From contig JAZGUH010000547.1 in assembly GCA_037893225.1 (NCBI GenBank), positions 590,501 to 654,500 on the forward strand: a stretch of 64,000 bases of DNA, given 5' to 3'. The DNA is from Hippasteria phrygiana (Eukaryota; Echinodermata; Asteroidea; Valvatida; Goniasteridae). Of this stretch, positions 1 through 38,200 are shown piece after piece. The notes below the pieces were generated by a model that saw only the letters and a program-made list of their open reading frames with translations, ran no database searches and was not told the DNA's origin. The position numbers were made by a program, and so were the translations under genes. Every line of letters starts with the position of its first letter. Positions within the stretch are counted from its first letter, which is position 1.

Positions 1-998
1 TATTTAATGACGTGGCAAAGACCGGGTCATCACACTTTTGTCCCTTTATTAATATTACACTCAACCGGGTATCGGGCTCCAATTCATCTCCAACCCTTGG
101 AATATTCCCTGCCTTTGAACCTATATCTCTTAAGGATTTCCTCATCATTTAGATTATCTAGTGGATTTCTTCTATCTCGGAATATCCTCTCTCTCTCCTA
201 ATTGCCCGCCGAGCTTTGTAATCAGCGAGAAGCATAAGCGCCATTGTTGCTTTTCAGTAAATTGTATGTGTTCGCATATAGATAAGACGACCCCCAGACC
301 GATCTTAAGTTAAGACGAGTTCAGCCGCGTTGCTAAGGAAGTTAGGACGTGTTGAACGCGTCCTAACTTTGGTGAAATTGATCCTAGGACGAGTCGCGAG
401 TTAAGACGAGTTACTCTTCCTAAGATGCGTCTTAGCGTTTCGTGAAATCGGCCCCAGTTCCCACAAAATGGGTAGGAAGAGCAAAATTTGAAAATCACAC
501 CTCGAGTGCCCTAGGGCTTGTGATGGGCAATTTGCATAAAAAAAATTAAAATGCGTGTATCGCAAGCGTGATTTTAATAAACCCATAGATATGGAATATA
601 AAGACAAACCACGATTTCTCCCATATGCGTACGCTGATAGGTATACGAATACGCGTACGCAAAATACGCACGCATTATACGAACTCCGTTAATCGATGAA
701 AACAGCCTTCAACTATTACACAAATCAAAGTTAGTTTTGAGTGTTTTTTTTCATTATTTGTTTTCATCCATCGTGGTATGTGCAATTTCTTAAACACCTC
801 CTTCCCATATATAAGGACACATGGAATACATAGATGTGAAATTGGCTTCTTCCGCAAGTTAAAACAAGAATAAAATATTTTTATGTTTTGAGTCGCATTA
901 CACAGAGGTCTTAGAACCTGGATGTCAGTCGTAAAGACTAGGATGTCCAACCTGGGCTACGTAGAGCCATTCTCTACCACCATTGTTTCTTGTTTCAG
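1..998. other. IFT140 intron sequence; no exon found
   Basis: This lies upstream of the first IFT140 exon visible in the window and should be intron. I find no exon encoding the preceding WD40 segment. The only structured part is about 295-455, which carries several GACGAGT and TCTTAAG/GACGCGTC-like motifs and ends in a GTTTCGTGAAATCGGCCCC-like terminus. That end resembles the end of the larger inverted-repeat element at 56,096-57,660, so it is probably a decayed relative. Confidence 0.6.
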
Positions 999-26886
<25,888 letters not shown>

Positions 26887-28215
26887 AGACAGAGGGTGTG
26901 GTTCTCTGGGGCCACTGCTGTGGTCCAGTACTTTTTTGACAAGTATGAGTCAAAGACATATACTCCAGTGCTGGGGGTTGAGCGGGGAAAGGGCTCGTGC
27001 AGAAAATTGTTTGAATATGTAGACATTTTTTATTCAGATTTTAAAAAGGATGTCTGAGCATTCTGTGCAGCTTTCAAAATTGTTTTTACAATAACCTGAA
27101 AATGTGCGAGAAAATTCTGAAATTCAGATCGTCAACAAATTGTTATCCAGAGATTCTCGATGCCCACCTGAATTTTTTGGTCTGGAATAATGACCGAGAG
27201 TCATGCAAATTTGGGTTGTTTTTCTGGTTGCTTTCATGCTAATGATATTTTTTTTACGGTTAAATATTGCACCATCTTCCGTATATGGTACAGTTTGACT
27301 TGTGTTTGTGTGAAATATTTATGTAAGAGAAACGAAGTGAAATATGCTGCGTTTATTACTTTTTTGGGCATGGCACCCCGAAAAAGAATTTCTTCAAATT
27401 AATAAGTTTCAATTTGTTCAATCTGAGTGGGGCACTTCTATTCATACAGTGTTAATGTATAGGGCAGTCATTGTGCGTAAAGTTAAGACAGAATTGATTG
27501 AAGAGTGTAGTAAGCATTTTGTTTGGTTCAAAAATAGTTTTCCTGTCAATTTTGTAGGAGGAAATCTATGAAATTGAAATTTTCAGCCATAACAATTGGG
27601 AATAGGTCAAGGAGTTCATAAAGTGTTTATCTGTCTGTCTTAGTTCAGCCACCAAGTTTTCAAATTTTACACAACTTTATTAGTAGACAGTTCCGCAAGC
27701 ATTTTCACATAAACCATAACCTTGTTTAGAGAGAAAGTAGTGATGTATTTAATTTATTGCCATTTGAAAAGTTTGTATATATTTACTTGTATGATGATTT
27801 GTGTAGACAGTTTGCAGATTGTATATTGTGTTTACAGTGAAACTGCATAACAAATTTATTGTCACTTTGAAGGAAAATCATCCTTTCATTATTTTTTAAC
27901 TTCAAAGAATTCACTTGTTTTTATCTAGACTTGAGTGTGTACATAAAAAAAGGACAATTTTTGAAACTTTGGATTTTGTTTTGACTTCTTTGACAGGGAC
28001 AAGAAATAATTAACACTATTCCTTATTTGCAATAGGCAAAGTTGAAAGATTGTATTCACGTTGAATTATTATTTACTGTAAACATATAGATAGTGTATGA
28101 TTTTATAGCAGACAAAAATCAAATCATCTGACTTTAATTTATGTACTGCAAATATACATTTTGTACATAACCTATGTATTATACAAAATTAAATCTGAGA
28201 TTTTACTGCATACGA
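26887..28215 (+). other. IFT140: Probable IFT140 3' untranslated region
   Basis: This is about 1.3 kb of T-rich, repeat-free sequence directly after the stop codon, unlike the repeat-laden introns. A candidate ATTAAA lies at 28,188-28,193, and an AATAAA lies further on at 28,507-28,512. The true cleavage site cannot be read from sequence alone. Confidence 0.55.
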
Positions 28216-28704
28216 TTATTTACAAGCCCAAAAAAGAATGAATTTAAAGAATAGCAAACCTGAGATATTACTTTCACAAATGAAATCAATGCACATCAAT
28301 TCAATTGTTATAGAGGAATTTCACATTAGCCCCTTCTGCGCACTTTCGGGTTGAAAGCGAGAATGTCAGTGCTAAACAAAAAAAAACATTACTATTCAAC
28401 AAATTCATTCATGCGTTTTAGCAGTCAGCCTTTTTTACAAACCCGGAAGTACGCAGATCGGTGCTATTTTCGTCAACCAGTTATTAACCTCAATGGAAAA
28501 TGGTAGAATAAATAAGATAAGTCAGTACCTCGTTGCCACAGTTACAAAATTGTATTGACTCATGGCTCGGACTTGAATCCATCTAAAAAAAAAGGCCAGT
28601 GAATGACTCGTAACTTAGATTTGCACTCGACCTTCCTGACTCATGACTCCAACAAGACCTAAATGAGTTGCTAACTTGAAAACAAGTCTGCCTGGATACT
28701 AGGG

Positions 28705-29035
28705 GTGTGTATTTACGGGTAGTACGGGAATTGGGTACCCGTTAATACTACCACATCGGTGCATCAATGCAGCAAGATACAAGTGTGTACAGTGTAAATT
28801 GCATTTTTACAAGCGTCATAAACATTAATCTGTTCATTTTGCCATGTACCTGGTTTTCATTTTGAAAATTTACCACAAATGACATTCAAAAACTTTCTTT
28901 TTCATTATCTGAGAAATTACCAAGTACAATATACATGTGTAATAATATTATGTCAGTTACAGGTACTCGATTCCATAATCTGGAACCAGTTCCTGACATT
29001 AGTGGTCAGTTACCCAGTTCGGATGCACAGTCCTA
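28705..29035 (+). mobile_element. Family H repeat, shortened copy
   Basis: It starts CTAGGGGTGTGTATTTACGG and ends GATGCACAGTCCTAG. It carries GTGCATCAATGCAGCAAGAT and GTTCCTGACATTAG, as at 8,625. It lies between the two convergent genes. Confidence 0.75.
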
Positions 29036-29136
29036 GTAGATACTGTCCTTGAACAAAATAAACGAGCAGCGAAAAAGATAAAGGAGTCAACGTCAGAGAA
29101 GCATGAAAGTAGTTTAAATCATTGAACATCGTTACG

Positions 29137-29217
29137 TTATGTGTAGACTTGATCCTGCTGTAACAATGCCTCTTCAACAGCCAACGCAGCTCCGGTACTA
29201 ACCTCATCGTGGTCTTT
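29137..29217 (-). CDS. FAM227-like exon 13 (terminal)
   Basis: Acceptor GTCCTTTACAG (minus strand). It encodes KDHDEVSTGAALAVEEALLQ then QDQVYT and TAA at 29,137-29,139. Phase 0 matches the preceding exon. Confidence 0.8.
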   Translation of the reverse strand, partial: KDHDEVSTGAALAVEEALLQQDQVYT

Positions 29218-32200
29218 CTGTAAAGGACAAGAAAATATCACCACACATTTATAAAAAATGCTGTTTTCACTTTTTCAATGTTTTGTTTCAGCGTTTTGGA
29301 AGTATGTGTAAAAGGCTATTGAAAGTGGCGCTATTGAAAAACTAGACACCCCCCCATGTGATAAAATATTTTGCAAAGCAGAAAAAATTTAGTTTACATT
29401 TTTTACAAAACTTAAAAAAATTGCATATCCACCCTCTCCTGCACAAAAAGAAACCACACAGCAATGCACCGTAATTGTGGAGAACATACACTGGGGACCA
29501 AAATCATTATGGGGACAGAGAAATGTCCCCATAACTCGGTCCTAATTTGCCTAACAAATAAGAATACCCCACTACGGGTTCGATGCCTACCCCTGCATAC
29601 AGGCCGGCACCTTGTGATCATTGGTAAAGCTATTTTTAAAATCATTACAGCTCCGCCAGGCATAAACATCTGTCCAGGAAATGTACCATGTAAATGGGCT
29701 TTCCTTTCCTGAGTTCTAGATCAATGCTTATAAGAAACATTCAATGATATAGTAACAATTTTTAAGTAATATGAGCCTGATGTTAACCCCTTATGTCCGG
29801 CTGTTATTGATGGGGTGCTGGTATGCCAAGAACGGGCTTGTGCAGTCAAGCACAACGCAAACAGTGGATTGAGTATGCGCAGGAATGCACACGTATTGAC
29901 AACAACCAGCCACGTGGTCTTTTTTAAAGAGTTGCTTGGAATCTTACCAGTAACTCGAGGACCAGCAAGTCACTCAGTCTCTTCATCTCTCTGGGTTGGG
30001 CCATCAACAAGTCCTCTCGTCTAAAAACAGACACCAAAACCGATAAAGTACAAAATTGTATACTCGAACCTTACACTTGAAGAAAGGAACAAATAATTGC
30101 CCGTTTTCGAGGCATACATGCATTGACCCATGTCAAGCTCAATTCTGTATTACAACCATGCACGCTGCATATGCGCAATGGAGCTTCAGACATCTGACGT
30201 CATGTATATCTCGTTTCGTGTGTCGAAGTACTCATTTCTACTACTTTGATGGGCAAACCGTTAAGGAAAAGTTCTGTGATGGTGTGATATATAGCGTACA
30301 GATGTACAAACCTCTTACTAAACACTGAAAAGACCAACTGTATATTTCTTTTCACAGGTAGGTCTCTTTATTAAATCATCCCATGCACATGCGCGATATT
30401 GTTGCACTAAATTGAGCTTCAGATGTCTGACTGCATATATATCTCTCCAGTTTTCAGGCAAAACCCCAACTTCAGGCTTTTTCATGTAAAATGTTGGGCT
30501 AATTCTTGGCCTTATTTTGTACAATGAGGATTCCATTGCCTTATTTTCATGCTGTAGACAAGAACCTCACTTACATCCCTAAATACATAAGGATAATTCA
30601 GTCAATCAAACTACAAGGAAACTAAGTCATTTTGAATGAATTTTCAAGGTGCAAAAAGGGAAAGGGATTCGAACCTGCGACCTCCGGGTTACCGTACCGG
30701 CGCTCCACCAACTAAGCTATCTTGCCCTATGTTGGCGGTCTCCCAAATTGTCAGTATCTTTGTTCGGGTGGGCACTAGTCAGAAGTCATAAACCCAGAAT
30801 GCCGTGTAGCCAGGGATCACACCCAATTTTACGATACAACCTGGGAAGCGACATTGTGGGATCATTCAATGAGGATACGACTCATTGCAAGTTTTGTTTG
30901 TTCACTCTGAAAATTTATTGAAGGATAATTCAGTTAGTTTTTGATAGAAGGCCAAGTTATGAATATGGATGGACACCGGTTACCTCGTGTGTTCCTGTAG
31001 CTGTTGTTTCTGCTTCTTAAGGAACTGGGCGTGGCTCCTCAGTCCTTCATCATACATCATGTGGTAGGTCTCATCTGCTTGTCTGACGGAGTGGAAGGTG
31101 TCTTGAATTAGCTGTTTGTAGGTTGGGGCATCCATCGTGCAAAGAAGTTAAGGTAAAATTTTTGTTTATCTATTATTTATTTTAATTTATTTTAATTTAT
31201 TTACTTTAGCTTAGTTAATATTTATTTATTATTTATTTTTATTAATTTTGCTTTCATTCTTTCTTATAATGAAACTCAAAAGTGTGTATATGGCACTGAA
31301 GGTAGGGGTTGAAAAAGGCATGGGTACCAGGGTACCCGTAAAAAAAAAGCCGATCCCAAAAATTTAATCTTGGAAATTGCTCTTCATATTGTTCGGAAAG
31401 GTCCGCACGTTTATACTATCACATTGCATCAGTGCAGCAAGATGCAAGTTTATACAGTGAGATCTATAGGTTTACGGTGTAAATTTCATTTCCGCAAGCG
31501 TCATAAACGTTAATCTGTTTTTCTATGAACCCTGGTTTCTATTTTAAAAATTCCCCACAAATGACATTCATAATTTTTTTTTTCATTGACTGAGAAATTA
31601 CTAGGTAATATGTTATTTCGGTTACAGGTACTCGATTCCATAATCTGGAACTGGTTCCTGACATTAGCGATCGGGTACTCGGGTACCCGGTTCGGATGCA
31701 CAGGAGGTCAAAAGAATGAAGAAACCTGTGAAAAGAAGACGAAGCCATTCATGAAATAAGTGTCTTCACTGTGTGACAATGGGTCAGATGTCACAAAACT
31801 GAATTTTTAAGTTGATTACTTGCTTGAAAAGTGCATGAAACAAGCTTTATTTGGTACATGTACATCCTCTTTATAGGGAACTTTTCCCACATCTGGGCTG
31901 GTGCTTCTGCTCGTCACTAATCTTTATCAGTACGGAAGCGCGTTATTAATTTGGTTGGAGAAGAGTTGGGCTCATCCTTACAATCACTCTCTCACCGGAG
32001 ATCTGTTGCTACTCTACAGATATTTTCATGGCAAATGTTCCACCGGCTTGTCCAGCTTGGTTCCTCCAGTTAGGGTGTTCGAGCGTGAAACTCGACTTTC
32101 TATCTGTTCCCAAAAATATACTCTAGCTGTACCTAGATGTAGAACAAAAAGCTATGCCAATAGTTTTTCCCTAACTCTGTATCTCTGTGGAATTCTTTGC

Positions 32201-35200
32201 CTGGTGCATGTTTCCCTTCATCTTACGATCTTTCCTGCTTCAGAGGAATCTTAATTCCTACCTCTTGCATCTTTGATTCTTTTTCTTTTTGTAGCTCCGT
32301 ACCTTGAGTGGCTTTTAGCCTTGTTCGGAGCAAACTTGCATATAAACAATATTTTGGACCCCAGGGTGACAAAAACTCTTGAGGTAATTTATGTCAGTGG
32401 TTCCAAAAGGATATGGAGGTAGTTTCTTGATCTCTGTTCTTCTCAGGAGGTTGTCGATGCCGGTTTGTTGATCCAATCCCTTCTGCCTCAGGAAATGTAG
32501 GACGAGTGGACTTTGACCGTTGCTGTTGAAGATGACCTTGGTGAATGTAGCACCGTCACCGACAGGTTGGGACTAAACATAAGGATTAGTATTACACAAG
32601 TAGGAATTTTAACCTCGTGCATCCGGCCGTTATTGATGGGTACTGGTATGCCAAGATCGGGGCTGTGCAGCCAAGTGTGTATGCAAACAATAGGCACCAC
32701 ACTGAATAGAGTGGTCCTATTTATTGCACTTGGAGCCACCCTCTTCGTATCAATGAAAGCTTTGTTTAACAAAGCTCCGTATATACATTACACTACTTTT
32801 CAAAAACAATATAGTTGAAAAATGAATGGATTGAGTATGCACAGGCATGCGCCTATGGACTCCGTGCACAACTACCCCCTCAGCGAAAAGAAAAGGCGAG
32901 TTGGGGGGTCAATATCGACGCCATCTTACCTGACTTCAATTTAAGTGTCTGGTTCCCGCTATGTTATTCTTATTGAAAACGCAATTATCGAGAGTCGGCA
33001 AACAGACAAAGCAATCCCACTGGTATACGAGTATCAAATGAACGAGGAGCGCAGTGCGTAATACTAGCGACGTACTCCCCATGGAAGTGCGGTTGCTATG
33101 TGAACAGCGCCCTCTTTCGGTGACGCACGGAGCCCATAGTCATCAACCAGTCAGATTCTGCTTATCATTGTTTTCGGAAAGGGTGAGGGTTAGTGAGTAT
33201 TTTTAATTTTGTTTATATGCAAATCGCCCATCACAAGGCCAAAGGCCACTCGAGGTGTGGAAAGTGTGGAAGAACCAGCCCCTCACACTGAAACAAGACA
33301 AGATAATCTGATCTCTTCACAGTATGAATAGGGTCGGGATGGGTAACTAGTCCACTGCAAGGCATTCATAATGCCTCTACCCATATTAAGCCTAAAGTGC
33401 TATAGCCCAGGACTGGGCTCGAACCCACAACTTGCAGAATTACCCGCAGACCACAAATTCAATGCTCCAAACCACAAGGCCACGGCACTTCCAGAAAATC
33501 GAGTATGGGGTAGTGGGATTTTGAGGGCAGGGGTTTTAAAATAACAAAACGAGACAATCCTTTCAAATTGTTCTCACCAAACTAACCTCTGCGGCTACTG
33601 CATTGTTCTTGGGTCTAATGACAGACTGCGTTGTTGACTTGGATGTCTGCGCCTCCAACGTTTGCCTGCTGCTGCTGCTCACCTTAACTGCACTACTCTT
33701 GGAAACAACCTGACCATTTTTCGGATCATTCTTTGCTTTGTTACTCCTCCCGGCTTTTGACTTCCCCGTCTTACACTGGCCCTGCTCTGGGCTATCAATC
33801 TCAAATAAGTTCTCGCTGATCGGTCCAAGCCCTCCCATCTTTATGCTACCTTTTGCCGGCGCAACCTTTCCTGTTTGGGAGACAGCAGGTTCCCTCGAAC
33901 CCCCTCTTAGGTGAGCATGCTGCACCCGCGCCACCGTCGAAATCGACGTGAAGTCCGAGTCCTGGGGTACTACGCCTGTAGCGGCCGTCGACACGGATGA
34001 CTCGCTTGATGTCCGTGAAGGATGCCTGGCTTTACCCGGCTGACTGTGAGGGGGTTGTTGAGGGGATATCGGATCAACGGCCTTACAAGGATTGGAGTGA
34101 CTGCTGCCCTCTTGAGTCAGCATATCAAAGCTGAAAAGACCACCTGAGATAAAAAATCATTCAAAACCTGAAGAACAGTAACAGAGATTCAGAGGTTCAG
34201 AACCAAATAACCACGTTCTCGTGTCTTTTTTTAACCGTTTGAATACAGATGGCCATAGCCATGGTTTGAAGGAAAAAAAATACCACCTGGCCGGTTGTCA
34301 TCTATATGCGCATTCCTGCACGTACTCAATCCATTGTCTGCCTATTGTTTGCATTACGCTTAGCCGCAAAAGCCCGTATTGGCATACCAGCACCCCATTA
34401 ACAACCGGCCAGAGAAGTGGTTAATGGACCCCGCCTGTAAAATTCAAATACTCTGCACCAATTGAATATGGCATGTGCAGAACGTGCTGCACAATTCTTT
34501 GTAAAGCCTGAACCAACTGCAGCAACTTTCAAATTTTAACCCCTTCTGCCCCGTTATTAATGGGTGCTGGTATGCCAATAAGAACTTGTGCAGCCAAGCT
34601 TAATGTCAACAATAGGCAAACAATGGATTGAGTCCGTGCAGGAATGCACAAAGGCAGCAACCGGCCAGGTGGTCTTTTTCAAACCACAGCCATGGCAGTC
34701 GTCTGTATTCAAGAGGTTAACTGGCAAGTTGGTAAGATTTAATCATTGAAATTTTTACCACTGTCCCCTGGTAAAATTCCCCCCCCCAAAAAAAGTCCAG
34801 TGTGAACGGGGTTATTAGTATTTCCTTCCCTAACCTTTTTTGTTGTCAGTTTTCATGAACTCCTCTCTCTTCATGTTTGGCGGCTCCAGCGCTGGGTAGT
34901 TCCACTTTAGCCAAGTCCTCGGCGTGGGCTTGGTACCCACGGCCCACTCAGAGGTCAGAGAGCAAAGGCCACCCTTGAAGTCCAGGTCAAACTGCCGCCA
35001 CGAGTTGGGAAAGGCTGCGCAGAAGGCGCTGTAGATCGCCTGGGCTAAGATGTCACTGTAGTTCTGCAAGAAACAGATATCCGTAAACAGTTTCATCAAA
35101 CAAACCATAAGGGAAACTGAATAGGTATAACATTTGAATGATTTTTCAAAGTGAAGAAAACTGGCAGGAGCGGGATTCAAACCTGTGATCTCCGGAATAT

Positions 35201-38200
35201 CGTACCGGCGCTCTACCAACTGAGCTATCTTGCCCAATGTTGGCGGTCTCCCAAATAATCGGTATCTTTGTTCGGGTGGGCACTAGTCAGAAGTCGTAAA
35301 CCCAGAATGCCGTACAGCCAGGGATCACACCCAATTTTACGATACAACCTGGGAAGCGACACTGTGGGGATCACTCAATGAGGATACAACTTTTTAACTT
35401 ATAATATCGTCAAACAAGCCACAAGGGAAACCGAAAAGGTAAATTTTCAAGTATTAAAAAGTTGGGACTCAACATAATTAACATCACACCTGCCTGAGTG
35501 AATTTTGACGGTGTTTGATAGACTAGTTCTGAAATATGTACAGTTATACACCTCCTCTCTCAGATGGATCTGCTATACCCGAGGTCCTCTCTTCTAAACC
35601 TTTGTAGCCATACTGACAAACTGAGGATACTATCTTGAGGCTGCAAATCCAGCGGCTTGTTGTACACCAATCAGCACTGGGTTCCACTCTCATCAATTTA
35701 AGAATGTTTCTTTTCCAGAGTTGATACATTTTTCTGACAGCAGTCAGAGCATGATACTGACCAAAACTGAGTTAAAGGTAGTATACAACATTTGCTAACA
35801 CAAAAAAAAAACTACTGAATTATTACAATATTCCGTACTAGACTAAGTAAATAGCAGTCTCAAGCATCCTGTAAAATCATGGCACCTGGTGTGCTGTCAT
35901 TTTCAAGTGGAAATTTATATCGTTTTCCAACGATTGTCGGTTGTTGGAAATAGTCTAGTTCCCCAACCCGATAATTCCCTGATGTCTATAAATTGCTCCG
36001 TTTTGTATACGGTGTGGTCAGGGAACCAGACTACTAGAACAGATTTTTTTTCCAGTTTACCCTGCATCTATGCACACCAAAATTTGAACAGGTCAGTGTT
36101 ACAGTATTTACTAGCACGCTATAAAATACTAACCCCAAATCTATTACAGCAAAAGTAAATTGTGTATACGACATTTAATACCTCTCGGTCTTCCCACAAC
36201 CACACACTTCCCTTTGTATATTACTTTGAGTTAGTCACTGCACATGGTCTCACAAACTTCTCTCAACTGATGTGGACTACCTTCCACAAGAAGTATCATC
36301 TTACCCATAAGAAGATGGAGTCTGTGTCGAGGATCAAGTAAGTTAGAGGAGAGAATTTGTTTGGCCTTTCCCGACAGTGTATACTAGTAAGCAGGAGGTC
36401 GTGGGTTCGAGTCCCACCCGAGTAAGCCTGTGATTTTTTTTACCCACAGGCTCTCGGAAAACACTGAGCAAACAGTGCTTCACACTCTGCGTTGGGAAAG
36501 GGACAAACAAAATCTCTCTTCTAATCTTACTCGTACTTACTTGGAAGAAGACATCCCTGTACTTTGGATTCTTAGCAAACAGTAACAGCTTGACGTAATT
36601 ATGAGCGACACGGTTGAATATTCTCTCCTGCGTCTTCTTACTGGGATGATAACGATGAAGAAAGAACCACCAGAATGTATCCTTCACAGATAATGGGGGA
36701 AACAAAAAATTATGTTTAGCATCCTGTTTTTTTCTTCGTTTACTTTTCAAAAAGGTATCCCAGCTCATTCTGATTCAATGGAACGGGATGCCAAAACCTA
36801 GCATTAGTCATGATGGGACAATCCAAAGAAATAGATTCTGATTTTTTTTGTTTCATTTTTTTAAGTGAGTTTGCCCCGACCAAGCCACTCAAGGTAAAAA
36901 GAAGAAGTATCAAAGATACAGGCGGAGCGCCGAGTTTCACGCTTAAACACCGTAACTGGAGGAACCAAGCTGGACAAAGCCGGCGGAACATTTACCATGA
37001 GAATATCTGTAGAACAGACTAAGAGTAGCAACAGATCTCCGGTGGGAGTGATTGTAAGGATGAGTCCAACTCTTCTCATACTCTGACACTGCTTCATTAC
37101 GAATGATACCTTAACACTGTGAACCCCTTGGACAAAGAGGATTAGATCAATGTTTTATTTTAATTCTTTCTGGTAATGAAACCAAGGATTCCTCAAAAGC
37201 ACATATAACATTGTAGCTCGAAAGCCTGAAGAAACCTGTAGGAAGACGATGAAGAAATTTGAGTCTTAGAGGTGGGGGGAAACCACCAGCATGATATTCT
37301 GGACAAAACCCACGGAATCAGGCAGGGACTGAGAACCCAATCCACATGTCGGCCCTGGTGGGATTCCAACCCGGGTCACAGCGGTGGAAGGCAAGGAAAG
37401 TTGCACTAGGCCAACCTGTGAATTTAACTGTAAGGCCCCAAAATCACATCCAGATCCCAGAATCACGATGAGGTTTATGTGTTTGCATCCAGACGTCACA
37501 ATGTACTCTTTGTCAAGGTGGGACAATAGTTTACAAGTTTCAGATGTGATTTTGAGAAGAGTAGGGTGTGATTTTAGAAACCCATTGTTGAAATCATGTC
37601 GTCCTAATCCCGTCTACTTTGAATAGAAAATCACATCCATGGGATTCAAAGCGTAATGTAATTTTCATCCTTTTTCCTTATTGGTCAGTATTTTTCCTTC
37701 AATAGAATGTTTAAGAATGTGATTGTAACAAATGTGTATTCGTACTAAAGGTGGTAACAATTAGGTTCAACCTTGGATAAAACTTCAACAAAATTAGCCG
37801 GCATAATTTTTCTAAAAGAACTTGCTCAAGTTCTTGATTTACAAAAATCAGAAGAAATTGCTCAAATTCGAACCCTTGGGACAGCTAATTTCGTTGATTT
37901 GTAAAATGTATATTTCAGGTCAATCCAGTCAGTTTGCAGTTTGCAGTAGTTTAATTCATTTTTTTGCGATAAAACTACTGCCATTGTCCATGCATTTTAA
38001 GGTCAGGCATGCAACTTGGAATTAACAAAAATACAAGGAAATTCCAATCTCTACAAGACTTTTAATGGCATAAGTGTAAAGTGAAAAACAAGGAAATCAG
38101 CTGATCCGAGTTAAAGTTGCATGCCTGTATTAAGGTGCCTTCGTATATTAGCCTCCTTGAACTTACAACTAAGACAGCCTCGGACATCTTGGAGAAGAAC

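Noticed and set aside
33563..34123. A single-exon gene starting at the internal ATG of the 33.6-34.1 kb exon
   Set aside because: A clean acceptor lies upstream and a donor at the other end. Both phases fit the neighbouring FAM227 exons, so it is an internal exon.
36325..36341. A 17-bp micro-exon between FAM227 exons 7 and 8 (GACACAG / ACTCC...TTATGG / GTAAGA on the minus strand)
   Set aside because: Exons 7 and 8 already join in frame to a family-like sequence, and 17 bases would break the frame.
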